Of a stretch of 21,704 bases of DNA, positions 15,001 through 21,704 are shown one piece after another. The notes beneath the pieces were generated by a model that saw only the letters and a list, made by a program, of their open reading frames with translations, ran no database searches and was not told the origin of the DNA. Positions within the stretch are counted from its first letter, which is position 1. Each line of letters begins with the position of its first letter. This DNA is from Treponema sp. UBA4232 (GTDB taxonomy: Bacteria; Spirochaetota; Spirochaetia; Treponematales; Treponemataceae): assembly GCA_002396325.1 (NCBI GenBank), contig DGXM01000134.1, positions 743-22,446 on the forward strand. The letters run 5' to 3'. Both the position numbers and the translations under genes were made by a program.

Positions 15001-16678
15001 AGGAGCTTAAACGCAAAGGATGCCTTTTGTTCACGGCAAGTCTTCCGGGAATTGAGTCGATATACTGCAATGACCAAGTGTATCCTGCAATGTCGGTGTC
15101 TGTAGGATCCGGCTGCCAGGCCACAGTGAAAGTATTGCTTTGCATAAGTCCGTTTTCGTCAAGCGGAAGTTCCTTGAATGACGGAGCGAGCGGGGCGGTG
15201 GTGTCTCTGATGTAAGTTGCAACTGCGCTTCTTGACCAGTTCCCTGCATAATCCTGCTGTCTTACCTTGAAGTACCAGGGGCCGTCTTCGTTTGCAGTTC
15301 CTTCGAAAGAATTTTCCTGAGGCATATTGGTGACTTCATCAAGCGGTTCTGCGTTTATGTCGCGGGTCCACAAAAATGAAAATCCTCTGATGCCTGATGA
15401 ATCGGGGGATTCTTCAACCGTTGCAGTAACCAGATCCGAAGTGCCTCCTTTCCCGTCTTTGAATGATTTGGGTATGATGACAGGCGGAGCAGCTGATGCG
15501 TCACGGAAAAGCATTGCAATCTGAGAGTTGCCTTTTTTTGAGGATTTACGCTCCCACGCAAATGAAAGCTCACTTCCTGCATTCGAGACAACAGGGTTAA
15601 GTGATGTGCTCACGTTTTCTACAATGACCGAAGCATCGTCCCAGAAAAGCTCCATTTTTTTCGTGAGGAAAATTCTTCCCTTGTCATTCTGCGTGTCGGT
15701 CCAAATCATATACAGTCCGTCGCTGTACTCAAAAAGAATAGGGCGGATTGCTGATTTCGTCGTGCTTATCTGTTCAGGCTCGTCTTTGAATTCCCCGGTG
15801 GATTTTATTGACGCAGTGTAAATTGCACTTGTGATTCCATTGTACGGTGAGCGTTCCCAGGCAAGATAAATGTCGTCTCCGTGCGAAAGGATTACAGGCC
15901 GCTGGTTGTTGTAGTTTTCAAAGGAGGGCATTGAGCTTGTAATCATTGCCGGTTCCGACCATGTTTTTCCCCCGTCTTTTGTCACTGAAGAAAAAATCTG
16001 GAATGAATAGTGGTTTCCCGAAGAGTAGTGGGCCTGGAAAACAATCATGTCGCCGCTTTTTGTTGACGAAAGGTACGGTACCAAAGGATTTGAAGCTCCG
16101 GGATATGAAAATGGAAATTCTGTGAACTCGGACCAGGAGCTGCTTTTTGAAACAGCGCTCACAAGCGAAAATGATTCACCCTGTCCTCTTGTGGCAAAAA
16201 GAATGAAGCCGTCTGATGATGTAGGGAAAATGCGTGGACCGACAAGCGGAAGCTCAGAGGGTGGAAGAGTCTTCTGGGTAAACGAAACTCCGTCCGTGGA
16301 TTCATAAACCGAGATTTCATTTATTCCGCTTAGGACTGCAACTTCAATGAGGCCTTTTCTGTTCATTGCGACAGAGTAGAGTTCAGGTATTTCCCCGGAG
16401 TATTGGAAGGGCCCTGCAAATCTTGACGGGTCAGACCAGTTGAGTCCGTCTTTGGAAGTGCTGGAGGCAAGGTAAATCTCGCTTTTTTCTTTATCCACTT
16501 CCTCCCAGAAGCATACCGACAATGGCGCCTTTTTTGAATTGCCTGAGACGGTTGCCGGAAATCTGCAGTCAGTTTCGGAATTTGTGAAGGGCGAGGGATT
16601 TTCCCAATAAAGCGGCTGGGAATATGCAGAGAAAAACAATGTCAAAAATGTGCATAAAAATAAAATCTTTCTTTTCAA
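12044..16678 (-). CDS. Sensor phosphatase: sialidase-like propeller, Ig-like domains, membrane sensor, HAMP and SpoIIE/PP2C
   Basis: The product is 1544 residues. Order: signal peptide (1-20); sialidase-like beta-propeller with Asp-box-type repeats (about 25-400; SKDGLNWS, KDGGKTWSEP); Ig/FN3-like domains (about 410-630; GPWYFKVRQQDYAGNWS, GLYIFTVAAIDEVGNIS) and a possible IPT-like domain (635-735); helix 1 (763-783); a 45-residue cytosolic linker; helix 2 (829-853); an outer sensor region (855-1090); helix 3 (1091-1116); HAMP (1117-1170); PP2C domain (1200-1544). Catalytic metal-site motifs are intact: DLSGDYFD, CDVSGHGVPAAL, LYTDGIEEA and YDDLTLVAIKK. RsbU-type phosphatases act on phosphoserine in anti-sigma antagonists. 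A segment of roughly 100 extra residues sits between YTDG and DDLTL. The start is TTG at 16678, overlapping the upstream stop; no ATG would preserve the signal peptide. Confidence 0.87.
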   Translation of the reverse strand: MKRKILFLCTFLTLFFSAYSQPLYWENPSPFTNSETDCRFPATVSGNSKKAPLSVCFWEEVDKEKSEIYLASSTSKDGLNWSDPSRFAGPFQYSGEIPELYSVAMNRKGLIEVAVLSGINEISVYESTDGVSFTQKTLPPSELPLVGPRIFPTSSDGFILFATRGQGESFSLVSAVSKSSSWSEFTEFPFSYPGASNPLVPYLSSTKSGDMIVFQAHYSSGNHYSFQIFSSVTKDGGKTWSEPAMITSSMPSFENYNNQRPVILSHGDDIYLAWERSPYNGITSAIYTASIKSTGEFKDEPEQISTTKSAIRPILFEYSDGLYMIWTDTQNDKGRIFLTKKMELFWDDASVIVENVSTSLNPVVSNAGSELSFAWERKSSKKGNSQIAMLFRDASAAPPVIIPKSFKDGKGGTSDLVTATVEESPDSSGIRGFSFLWTRDINAEPLDEVTNMPQENSFEGTANEDGPWYFKVRQQDYAGNWSRSAVATYIRDTTAPLAPSFKELPLDENGLMQSNTFTVAWQPDPTDTDIAGYTWSLQYIDSIPGRLAVNKRHPLRLSSSQVENIRTSLYEKNKFVLERQIEPPKYIRGNAETLSQSFKNRGNGLYIFTVAAIDEVGNISESTSTNFILNKYIPQTIITAVTSNANVFGDISMEILGGGFTYEGTVSSIFVDQDGQAPYDHTLTAVNGDFTVHSDNRISGIELKNIAEGKYYVGLNHTDRGMYVTKEPVLQVKEYGTVKRFKATDYVPAWISNFMVAKYKIDLPLTLVILVLIFTGIVIAVATRGLSSTAKEAMTVQEEVRALIEGGIMPEERKAKQEKLHRKGVGLRFKLVAYTMLLILMLITALTVALGYIMIRREEQTRAKGLQERVHVILDSLSSGAKINLPNASANLLALSDLTGESEALSDANYATITGYSSAGGDTNIDYIWATNDPAIASKIDTQNFVLGESRLLFSYIQDIAKKCASLNETAAGEINFIADQITQLTQEGISLATKDDKESVERRQEISEVTTQLSNRMNETLDRISTEGIGSYPEFTTESIDTENTTYLFYKPVMYRHGNEQTYVHGIVFVEISTDALVYEINHARETIVKTAAIVVAVGLLLGFLFSFIISAIIVRPIMKLANHVAMIRDTDDKENLSGKDIVIKSRDEIGMLGDTVNEMTHGLVEAAIQSKNLTFGKEVQTRFIPLQTDEKGNTLTYGSMKTGGADFFSYYAGADDLSGDYFDYKQIDENHYIIIKCDVSGHGVPAALIMVEVAALFLNAFNNWSMTNPKQGTNLSPVVSQINDLIESRGFKGRFAAFTLCLMNTKTGDCWFCNAGDSLVQIYDGSERKKKAIPLPETPAAGMFSTDLVDMKGGYKVVKLKLKKDDVLFLYTDGIEEAKRNFRDAKGQPVVCNEAGMKEGDTHGNHTVGEASEEMTPERVTDIIETVFNRGTYVLEKWHNPNPNEVYTFDFSTCEGTAEEAIMALVSIEKIFRMYKLQDGAKNGRVKVDKKIDEFLRLHFKDYSTYCLNRSEIETDPTHLYYMDVSEDQQYDDLTLVAIKKN

Positions 16679-19476
16679 TTTAACATACCCTCGATGCGTG
16701 TTTGCAGTTTCTGCACTTTGGCCGACCTTCGGTTTGAGGCCTTTTTCAAAAGCGACTGCAGGCTTGCGTTTGCGGCTATCACGTTTCCGCTTTGCAACTG
16801 CGTGACCGCCTGCTGGTAAAGAGCTTCGTCCGATGCCGAAAGAACCACTGCCGCGTCAGAACCTGTGCGTAATGCAATTTCATCCAGTACGGAGATTGCA
16901 ATGTCATTGTCGGGATTGAGGGCGAGTGCCTGGTTTGCAAGTCTCTTTGCCTCTGCCAACTGCACGGAGTCTCTTCCGGCTTCTTTGAGTTTGGCCTGTG
17001 CCTGCAAAGCGGTATTCTGTGCCTCGATTTTGGAACTGTTGTCTATTGGTTTTGCCCTTATGCCAAGACTGAGTTCGGCTTTGTAGAGAAGGTCCGAAAG
17101 TCCGGGGTAGTCTGGGGAGATTTCGTGAAGGTCCTGCAGATCGGAATAGGCTTCCCTTGCCACCGAATCATTGTTTGCGTAATTCACCATCCTGAGTTCG
17201 TCAAGACGCGTCTTGAATGTGGCGTTGAACTGGTTCAGGTCCATCACCTGGTCTATGCGCATGGAAAGGAGATTTGCCTTTTGGTTTCTGGGATAAACTA
17301 TGCGCAGTTCGTTGAGTTTGTTTTTAGCCTGAGTGAGGGCAGCCTTTCCTTCGCTCTTCTTTCCTTCGGCCATGAGATTTCTGCCCTGTGTGTAAAGCTG
17401 ATTCGATATGGAAAGAATCTGCGACATCTCGGGGTAGAGGGGATCGTTTTTGTCGAGCTCTTTTCCGCTTTTCAACGCAAGCGCCGTGTTAATCAGGTTC
17501 TTAAGTCTGTCAAGCTCCTGGTCTGCCTCAAGCTCCACGTCCATAAACTTTCCCCAGTTTTCACGAGTGGATTCGGCTTCACTTATCTGCACGCTTGCCT
17601 CTTCGAAGTTTCCCGCATAGTAAGCTGTCTTTGCCCTGTTTTTGTACACACGGATTTCCTGAACCAAAAGTGGCTTCTGTTTTTCTGCAATCTTCTGCTT
17701 TAGGGAAGTGATTCTTTCGTAGGTCTCCTCTTCAATTCCGGCGTCTCTTTTTAGACTCGCAAGTGTATTGTCGTAAAGTGTGCCTGCCCTGTCCAGATTG
17801 CTTCTTGCGCTTGTGTAATTTCCCTGTCTGAACGCCTGTTCCGCTCTGTTGTAATATATGTAGATTTGGTTCTGCGCCTGAAGGGCTTCCCTCCGCTGTG
17901 TGCGTGCCTGTTCTGCAAGTGATTCCGTCTGGCTTGCGAGTGCTTTTATGTCTGCGATTGATTCACCGATTTTTCTCTGCATGTACTGGATGTTGCTTCT
18001 GTACTGTATTCCGCCTGAACTGAGCATATCTGAATTTGCCTGAAGAGTTGAGACATCGAGTGAAATGTATTGCGAGAATGTGTTGATGCTGGAAAGCAGT
18101 TTGCCCGGATACTGTCTTGCGTCTGGCCGAGATGCGTCGGGAATGAGGTTCATCAGTGCATGGTATTTTTCCGTTCCTTCGACATACATCTGTTTTCCTG
18201 CATCAATGAGTCTTGAACCTGCGGCTATGATTGCTTCGCTTGATTTTTGCAATGCGGCCTTTGAAAGGGATGCGCATAGATTTGTGTATGCGTCAACGGC
18301 GTCTGTCCATCTTTCAGCAGACTGAGGAAGACCTCTTACAGTGGTAATCCAAGTGGCACTCTCTTTTTTTTCTGCGTCCTGCGAAAGGGCTGCCAGCGTG
18401 TTTGATATATCTATGTAAAAGGATGTGGCAGTGTCCTCTTTGTCTCTTATGTCCTGGGCAATGTCGGCAACGCTTTTGTCTATGAAGTCGTCCAGCCTTT
18501 TTATCCGCGATGTAATCTTGTCTGCCAAATCCGTCATTGAAGAGCAGCTTTCCAAAAGAAGCTCCAATGCGGAAACCGAGGAATCGAATGTCGTGTAGTA
18601 TTCGGGTTTTGCGTCCACGGTGCGTCCGTCTGTGTTCCGGTATGTGATTTTATTATTCAACTCTGCGTAATCACTCAGAAGTTTCCGAACGGGAATCAGA
18701 TTTCTTACAGAGGATTCAATGGCTTCTTTCGGAAAAGGCGTTGTCAGGTCTGCCGCATCGTTCAGGGCCTGCACGAGAGGGGCTGTAAGTGTTCCGGCTT
18801 TTTCCTGAAGCGGTACAGTCACTGATTTGACCATTTCTTCCCACTGTTTGTCCATTGCTCCCAGTATGCCGGTTCCTTTGGTTCTTCCTGTTCCGATTAT
18901 GAATTTTGTCGCATACGAAAGATAGTCTGCATCTTGAATTGTGCGTGAGTTTTTCAGGTCGGTGAAAATCGTGTCAAGCTGCCATCCGTTTTGGGCCACT
19001 GAATTTCTTATCCGTATGAACTCATTCAAAACGGGGAGGGCATTTGCTTGAGCCAGAGCTGCGGCCTGCATGTCACCTTTTGAGATCGCATCGATGACGG
19101 GTTGAACGGCATTTTTCAGACTGTCATGAAGAGCTCCGTATTTTTCCAGAAGATTTTTCACTGAATCAATATTTCTCTGGACATCCCTTTTGATTTGGGA
19201 AGGCACCTGTGATGACGTGAAAGTGTCGCGCTGAAAATCAAGTGGAATTGTCTGTGTGTCATCAGGCCGTGAAAAAAGGAGTGCGGCGTTTTTGTAGTCT
19301 CCCTTAAGAGTGAGCCTGTATGATTTTGTGATTGTGTCGTTGAAGTACGAAGGATAATACGAATAGTCATTTACCCTGACTGACTCAGGATTTTTCGTTT
19401 CTTGTGCCAGAGCCGGAGAAAGTGAGGATATGAGTAAAGTGCAAGTAAAAACGGTCCACATCCGTGAGTTCCGCAT
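16675..19476 (-). CDS. Large secreted helical/TPR-like repeat protein, partner of the sensor phosphatase
   Basis: The product is 933 residues, starting at ATG 19476 with AAGGGG 5 nt upstream. Residues 1-24 are a signal peptide (ALA/QE). The mature part is almost wholly helical. The N-terminal half is rich in long charged helices. The second half holds spaced TPR-like units, for example YNRAEQAFRQGNYTSARSNL, NRAKTAYYAGNFEEASVQIS, GRNLMAEGKKSEGKAALTQA and QQAVTQLQSGNVIAANASLQ. No enzymatic motif was seen. Its stop overlaps the TTG start of the phosphatase gene by 4 nt, so the two are made together; a periplasmic partner that binds the propeller/Ig sensor is a reasonable inference. It is expected to be periplasmic or attached to the outer membrane. 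Confidence 0.82.
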   Translation of the reverse strand: MRNSRMWTVFTCTLLISSLSPALAQETKNPESVRVNDYSYYPSYFNDTITKSYRLTLKGDYKNAALLFSRPDDTQTIPLDFQRDTFTSSQVPSQIKRDVQRNIDSVKNLLEKYGALHDSLKNAVQPVIDAISKGDMQAAALAQANALPVLNEFIRIRNSVAQNGWQLDTIFTDLKNSRTIQDADYLSYATKFIIGTGRTKGTGILGAMDKQWEEMVKSVTVPLQEKAGTLTAPLVQALNDAADLTTPFPKEAIESSVRNLIPVRKLLSDYAELNNKITYRNTDGRTVDAKPEYYTTFDSSVSALELLLESCSSMTDLADKITSRIKRLDDFIDKSVADIAQDIRDKEDTATSFYIDISNTLAALSQDAEKKESATWITTVRGLPQSAERWTDAVDAYTNLCASLSKAALQKSSEAIIAAGSRLIDAGKQMYVEGTEKYHALMNLIPDASRPDARQYPGKLLSSINTFSQYISLDVSTLQANSDMLSSGGIQYRSNIQYMQRKIGESIADIKALASQTESLAEQARTQRREALQAQNQIYIYYNRAEQAFRQGNYTSARSNLDRAGTLYDNTLASLKRDAGIEEETYERITSLKQKIAEKQKPLLVQEIRVYKNRAKTAYYAGNFEEASVQISEAESTRENWGKFMDVELEADQELDRLKNLINTALALKSGKELDKNDPLYPEMSQILSISNQLYTQGRNLMAEGKKSEGKAALTQAKNKLNELRIVYPRNQKANLLSMRIDQVMDLNQFNATFKTRLDELRMVNYANNDSVAREAYSDLQDLHEISPDYPGLSDLLYKAELSLGIRAKPIDNSSKIEAQNTALQAQAKLKEAGRDSVQLAEAKRLANQALALNPDNDIAISVLDEIALRTGSDAAVVLSASDEALYQQAVTQLQSGNVIAANASLQSLLKKASNRRSAKVQKLQTRIEGMLN

Positions 19477-19533
19477 GACTACCCCTTGTAAGAAAATTCA
19501 AGCCTGCAACGGCAGAGTCCACCCGATATATCC

Positions 19534-19548
19534 CCGATACTCTATCGG
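19534..19548 (-). promoter_or_regulatory. Hairpin in the leader of the sensor operon
   Basis: CCGATA and TATCGG form a perfect 6-bp stem with a 3-nt loop in the predicted 75-nt leader. The minus-strand leader also holds a second TATCGGG and two TCTGCCG copies, so alternative pairings are possible. No known riboswitch class was recognised. Confidence 0.4.
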
Positions 19549-19557
19549 CAGAATATT

Positions 19558-19586
19558 TCTTTATTTAAAGCAATTAATGCTGTCAA
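19558..19586 (-). promoter_or_regulatory. Candidate promoter of the sensor operon
   Basis: On the minus strand a perfect -35 TTGACA (19586-19581) is followed at 17 bp by TAAAGA (19563-19558), a poor -10 box. It may need an activator, or the true -10 may be elsewhere. It lies between the leuA terminator and the start of the 933-residue gene. Confidence 0.5.
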
Positions 19587-19642
19587 AAATTACGGCATCT
19601 CGAAAAAATATGTTTCAAGAAATTTTTCAAGGTTCTCATTAC

Positions 19643-19682
19643 AAAAAAGCCGTCTACAAAGGATATGCCCTTTATAAACGGC
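19643..19682 (-). terminator. Rho-independent terminator after leuA
   Basis: On the minus strand a 14-bp stem with two G-U pairs (19682-19669 against 19662-19649, loop GCATAT) is followed by six T residues (19648-19643). It ends leuA transcription and insulates the downstream sensor operon. Confidence 0.9.
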
Positions 19683-19721
19683 TGCAGCTGATGTTTGGGT
19701 TTTAGACCGTTTCTAAATCAC

Positions 19722-19748
19722 GGAAACCTCTAAAAACTGATTTTTTAG
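19722..19748 (-). repeat. AT-rich hairpin repeat, copy 2 (TTTTTAGAGGTTTCC element)
   Basis: On the minus strand CTAAAAAA is followed by AGTTTTTAGAGGTTTCC, the same layout as 4883-4911. The two 9-base arms CTCTAAAAA and TTTTTAGAG (19728-19736, 19742-19750) pair perfectly. It lies between the leuA stop and its terminator. Confidence 0.55.
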
Positions 19749-19775
19749 AGACTGCCTTATGCGGGCCTGGTCAAA

Positions 19776-21464
19776 TCAGCTTATCTGATTAAGTGCGCTT
19801 ACAACTGCATCGATACCTGCACGGCCTACGTTGGTTGACTTACCGGCTCCCCAGTACTGGTTTCCGTCTTCGCAGGTAATCTGTACGTAAGCTACTGCAC
19901 TTGTGTTGTTGCCTGTTCCCACGCTGTGCTCGTGGAATGCCGTAATGCTGAAGCGCGGTGCAGGTGTCTGTGCGAGTGCTGATGAGAAGGCATCGAGAGG
20001 TCCGTTTCCTTTTTCGCCGATGGAAATCTGTTTTCCCTTCCAGATGACTACTGCACGGCAGAGTGTTGTTTCCACAATTTCGCTTTCGCTCTTTCCTTCC
20101 ACGTGGGTTTCAGACAAATCCACAATCTTCAGGTTGCTTGCGTTCTTGAGCCACTGCTTTTCGAAAATATCGTAAATTTCGGAGGCCTTGAGTTCCCTCT
20201 GCGCCTTGTCAGCAGCTTCCTTGACCGCAGCACCCAAAACAGGATGCATTGCCTTCGGAAGAGAAAGTCCGTAGTTTTCTTCCAATATAAATGCTGCTCC
20301 TCCCTTTCCTGACTGGCTGTTGATGCGGATGATTCCTTCGTACTGGCGGCCGATGTCATGCGGATCGATGAGAAGATATGGAACGTCCCAGAGTGCGTCT
20401 TTGTCCATCTTGGTGCGTGCGGCCATTCCCTTTCTGATTGCATCCTGATGACTTCCGCTGAATGCTGTGAAAACAAGCTCTCCTGCGTAGGGTGTGCGCG
20501 GTGGAATTTCCATGCCTGTGAATTCGGTGTATTTTTCGCCGATGGAAACAATGTCACGCAAATCAAGCTCCGGATCGACTCCCTGGCTGAACATATTCAA
20601 AGCGACTGTCACGACATCGAGGTTTCCTGTGCGCTCTCCGTTTCCGAAGATACATCCTTCAACTCTGTCGGCTCCTGCCAGAAGTCCGAGTTCTGCTGAT
20701 GCGACTCCTGTTCCCCGGTCGTTGTGGCAGTGGGTGCTTATGATGACTGAATCACGGTCTGTTATGTGGCTTGCAAAATATTCAATCTGGTCGGCATACA
20801 CGTTCGGTGTTGAACATTCCACTGTGGTCGGCAGGTTCAGAATGATTTTATTGTCGGGAGAGCATCCCCATTCTTTCTTGACGGCCTCGCAGATTTCAAC
20901 GGCATAGTCAATTTCCGTCATCGAAAAGCTTTCTGGCGAATACTCTATGCGTATTCTCTTCCTGTCCTCGTCTGAAAGGCAGCTTTTGATGCACTTCACT
21001 CCGTCAATGGCAATCTGTTTGATTTCATCCCTGCTCTTGTTGAATGTGTATTTTCTCTGCGCGGGTGAAGTTGAATTGTAGATGTGGAAAATCGCCTTGG
21101 GCACACCTTTAAGGCATTCAATTGTCTTTTTGACCAGCTGTTCGCGGGCCTGACAGAGAACCTGAATCGTTACATCGTCAGGGATGCGGTTTTCTTCTAT
21201 GAGTCGGCGGATGAACTCGTACTCGGTGTCGCTGGCGGCAGGAAATCCCACTTCGATTTCCTTGAATCCGATTTTCACAAGCAGATCAAAAAACGCAAGC
21301 TTCGTTTCAATTCCCATCGGGTTCACGAGGGCCTGGTTTCCGTCGCGCAAATCAACGGAACACCACAGCGGCGCCTTGGTGATTTTCTTTGTGGGCCATA
21401 CCCGGTTCTGAATCGGGATCTCTGCAATCGGGGCATACTTGCCGTTCGGGTTCATGTTTGACAT
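19776..21464 (-). CDS. leuA: 2-isopropylmalate synthase, long (LeuA type 2) form
   Basis: The product is 562 residues from the ATG at 21464, which has AGGAGG 5 nt upstream (21475-21470); an upstream in-frame ATG at 21515 lies just after the attenuator T run and is not the start. LeuA condenses acetyl-CoA with 2-ketoisovalerate, the first committed step of leucine synthesis. Visible landmarks are SVDLRDGNQAL (active-site entry), FKEIEVGFPAASDTEYEF, the divalent-metal site STHCHNDRG, GNGERTGNLDVV and, at the C-terminus, the leucine-sensing regulatory domain (FSITAFHEHSVGTGNNTSAVAYV). The extended N-terminus (YAPIAEIPIQNRVWPTKKI) marks the long actinobacterial/fungal-type branch rather than the short enterobacterial form. 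It stands alone, without leuB, leuC or leuD nearby, and is preceded by a leucine leader peptide and attenuator. Confidence 0.95.
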   Translation of the reverse strand: MSNMNPNGKYAPIAEIPIQNRVWPTKKITKAPLWCSVDLRDGNQALVNPMGIETKLAFFDLLVKIGFKEIEVGFPAASDTEYEFIRRLIEENRIPDDVTIQVLCQAREQLVKKTIECLKGVPKAIFHIYNSTSPAQRKYTFNKSRDEIKQIAIDGVKCIKSCLSDEDRKRIRIEYSPESFSMTEIDYAVEICEAVKKEWGCSPDNKIILNLPTTVECSTPNVYADQIEYFASHITDRDSVIISTHCHNDRGTGVASAELGLLAGADRVEGCIFGNGERTGNLDVVTVALNMFSQGVDPELDLRDIVSIGEKYTEFTGMEIPPRTPYAGELVFTAFSGSHQDAIRKGMAARTKMDKDALWDVPYLLIDPHDIGRQYEGIIRINSQSGKGGAAFILEENYGLSLPKAMHPVLGAAVKEAADKAQRELKASEIYDIFEKQWLKNASNLKIVDLSETHVEGKSESEIVETTLCRAVVIWKGKQISIGEKGNGPLDAFSSALAQTPAPRFSITAFHEHSVGTGNNTSAVAYVQITCEDGNQYWGAGKSTNVGRAGIDAVVSALNQIS

Positions 21465-21516
21465 ATCGTCCTCCTGATTTTTTTTACCTGTCACAAGCAG
21501 CAGACATTTTTTCAAT

Positions 21517-21547
21517 AAAAAAAGACCCGCCGCCGAAGCAACAGGTC
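21517..21547 (-). terminator. Attenuator terminator upstream of leuA
   Basis: On the minus strand GACCTGTTGC (21547-21538) pairs with GCGGCGGGTC (21533-21524) around a TTCG tetraloop, with three G-U pairs, and is followed by seven T residues (21523-21517). It lies between the leader-peptide stop and the leuA ribosome site. Confidence 0.9.
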
Positions 21548-21614
21548 CGTTAGTTACACGTTTATGAACAAAACTACACCAGCACCTTAGTTTCGGCAGT
21601 TAGATGAGGAAAAT
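21544..21614 (-). promoter_or_regulatory. Competing leader RNA structures of the leuA attenuator
   Basis: Three segments can be read on the minus strand. Segment 1, CTACTAGC in the leucine codons (about 21607-21600 by codon order, upper limit 21625), can pair with GCTG and GTAG in segment 2 (21583-21574). Segment 2 can instead pair TAGTT (21576-21572) with AACTA (21555-21551), and GGT with ACC (21546-21544), which takes bases from the 5' arm of the terminator. The alternatives are mutually exclusive, as in ribosome-controlled attenuation. The antiterminator has an internal loop, so its stability should be calculated. Confidence 0.6.
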
Positions 21615-21643
21615 AGAGCTAGTAGAAGTAGTGTCTTATTCAT
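21587..21643 (-). CDS. leuL: leuA leader peptide (leucine attenuation peptide)
   Basis: This 18-residue open frame reads MNKTLLLLALFSSSNCRN. It has four consecutive leucine codons (CTA CTT CTA CTA) and a fifth (CTA) one codon later. CTA makes up four of the five, although none of the first several Leu codons in leuA uses it, which suits a sensor of a scarce Leu-tRNA. The stop ends 4 nt before the second leader-RNA segment, so a ribosome reaching it would cover that segment and let the terminator form; a ribosome stalled at the Leu codons would leave it free to form the antiterminator. The start is 7 nt from the -10 box and has no ribosome site, so translation is probably leaderless. Confidence 0.88.
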   Translation of the reverse strand: MNKTLLLLALFSSSNCRN

Positions 21644-21650
21644 GGGAAGT

Positions 21651-21679
21651 AATATACACTTTATTTTGAAATTAGTCAA
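21651..21679 (-). promoter_or_regulatory. Promoter of the leuL-leuA unit
   Basis: On the minus strand TTGACT (21679-21674), a 17-bp spacer and TATATT (21656-21651). ATG 21643 of the leader peptide follows after 7 nt, so transcription should start at or next to the start codon. Confidence 0.82.
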
Positions 21680-21704
21680 TGGAGTGGAGGAAGATGGCCA
21701 GGGC

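Noticed and set aside
21661..21704. A minus-strand frame reading ALAIFLHSID then stop, and a plus-strand ATG at 21694 after GGAGG.
   Set aside because: Either could be the edge of a neighbouring gene, but 11 or fewer codons are visible and there is no way to choose between them.

Overview
The window looks like the chromosome of a spirochaete, most likely a free-living or gut Treponema that makes its own leucine. This rests on the mix of secreted TPR proteins, a short CorC/TlyC protein, a bactofilin, a large sensor-type SpoIIE/PP2C phosphatase and moderate GC content. It is inference from remembered family distribution; no search was run. No rRNA, tRNA, CRISPR array, phage or insertion sequence was recognised.

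Layout, left to right. (1) 1-1184, minus: a membrane protein with a degenerate GGDEF-like domain, cut by the left edge. (2) 1185-1502: divergent promoters flanking a GC-rich 79-bp repeat, and a terminator-like hairpin in the leader of the next gene. (3) 1503-2510, plus: a secreted formylglycine-generating-enzyme-fold protein, ending at a terminator that faces a bidirectional one. (4) 2756-9183, minus: a phoH / 7TM-HD (PgpH-like) / ybeY / tlyC operon with tight junctions, then a secreted TPR protein with its own likely promoter. (5) 9184-9498: a second divergent promoter region with the second copy of the 79-bp repeat and a G9 tract. (6) 9499-12025, plus: bactofilin, small secreted TPR protein and mtaB (tRNA methylthiotransferase). 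(7) 12044-19476, minus: a two-gene signalling operon. The upstream gene encodes a 933-residue secreted repeat protein; the downstream gene encodes a 1544-residue fusion of a sialidase-like propeller and Ig-like domains with a complete membrane SpoIIE/PP2C phosphatase. (8) 19776-21679, minus: leuA with its promoter, an 18-residue leucine-rich leader peptide and an intrinsic terminator, which together form a textbook ribosome-mediated attenuator.

How the parts fit. Group 4 joins RNA metabolism (PhoH, YbeY) with a probable c-di-AMP phosphodiesterase and a CBS-domain protein. Group 7 looks like an envelope-sensing pair that feeds a serine-phosphatase switch. Group 8 is a biosynthetic gene controlled by charged leucyl-tRNA supply.

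The strongest observations are the leuA attenuator, three promoters placed 7-8 nt before a start codon (probable leaderless mRNAs), the two equal-length GC-rich repeats at divergent promoter regions, and the architecture of the sensor phosphatase.
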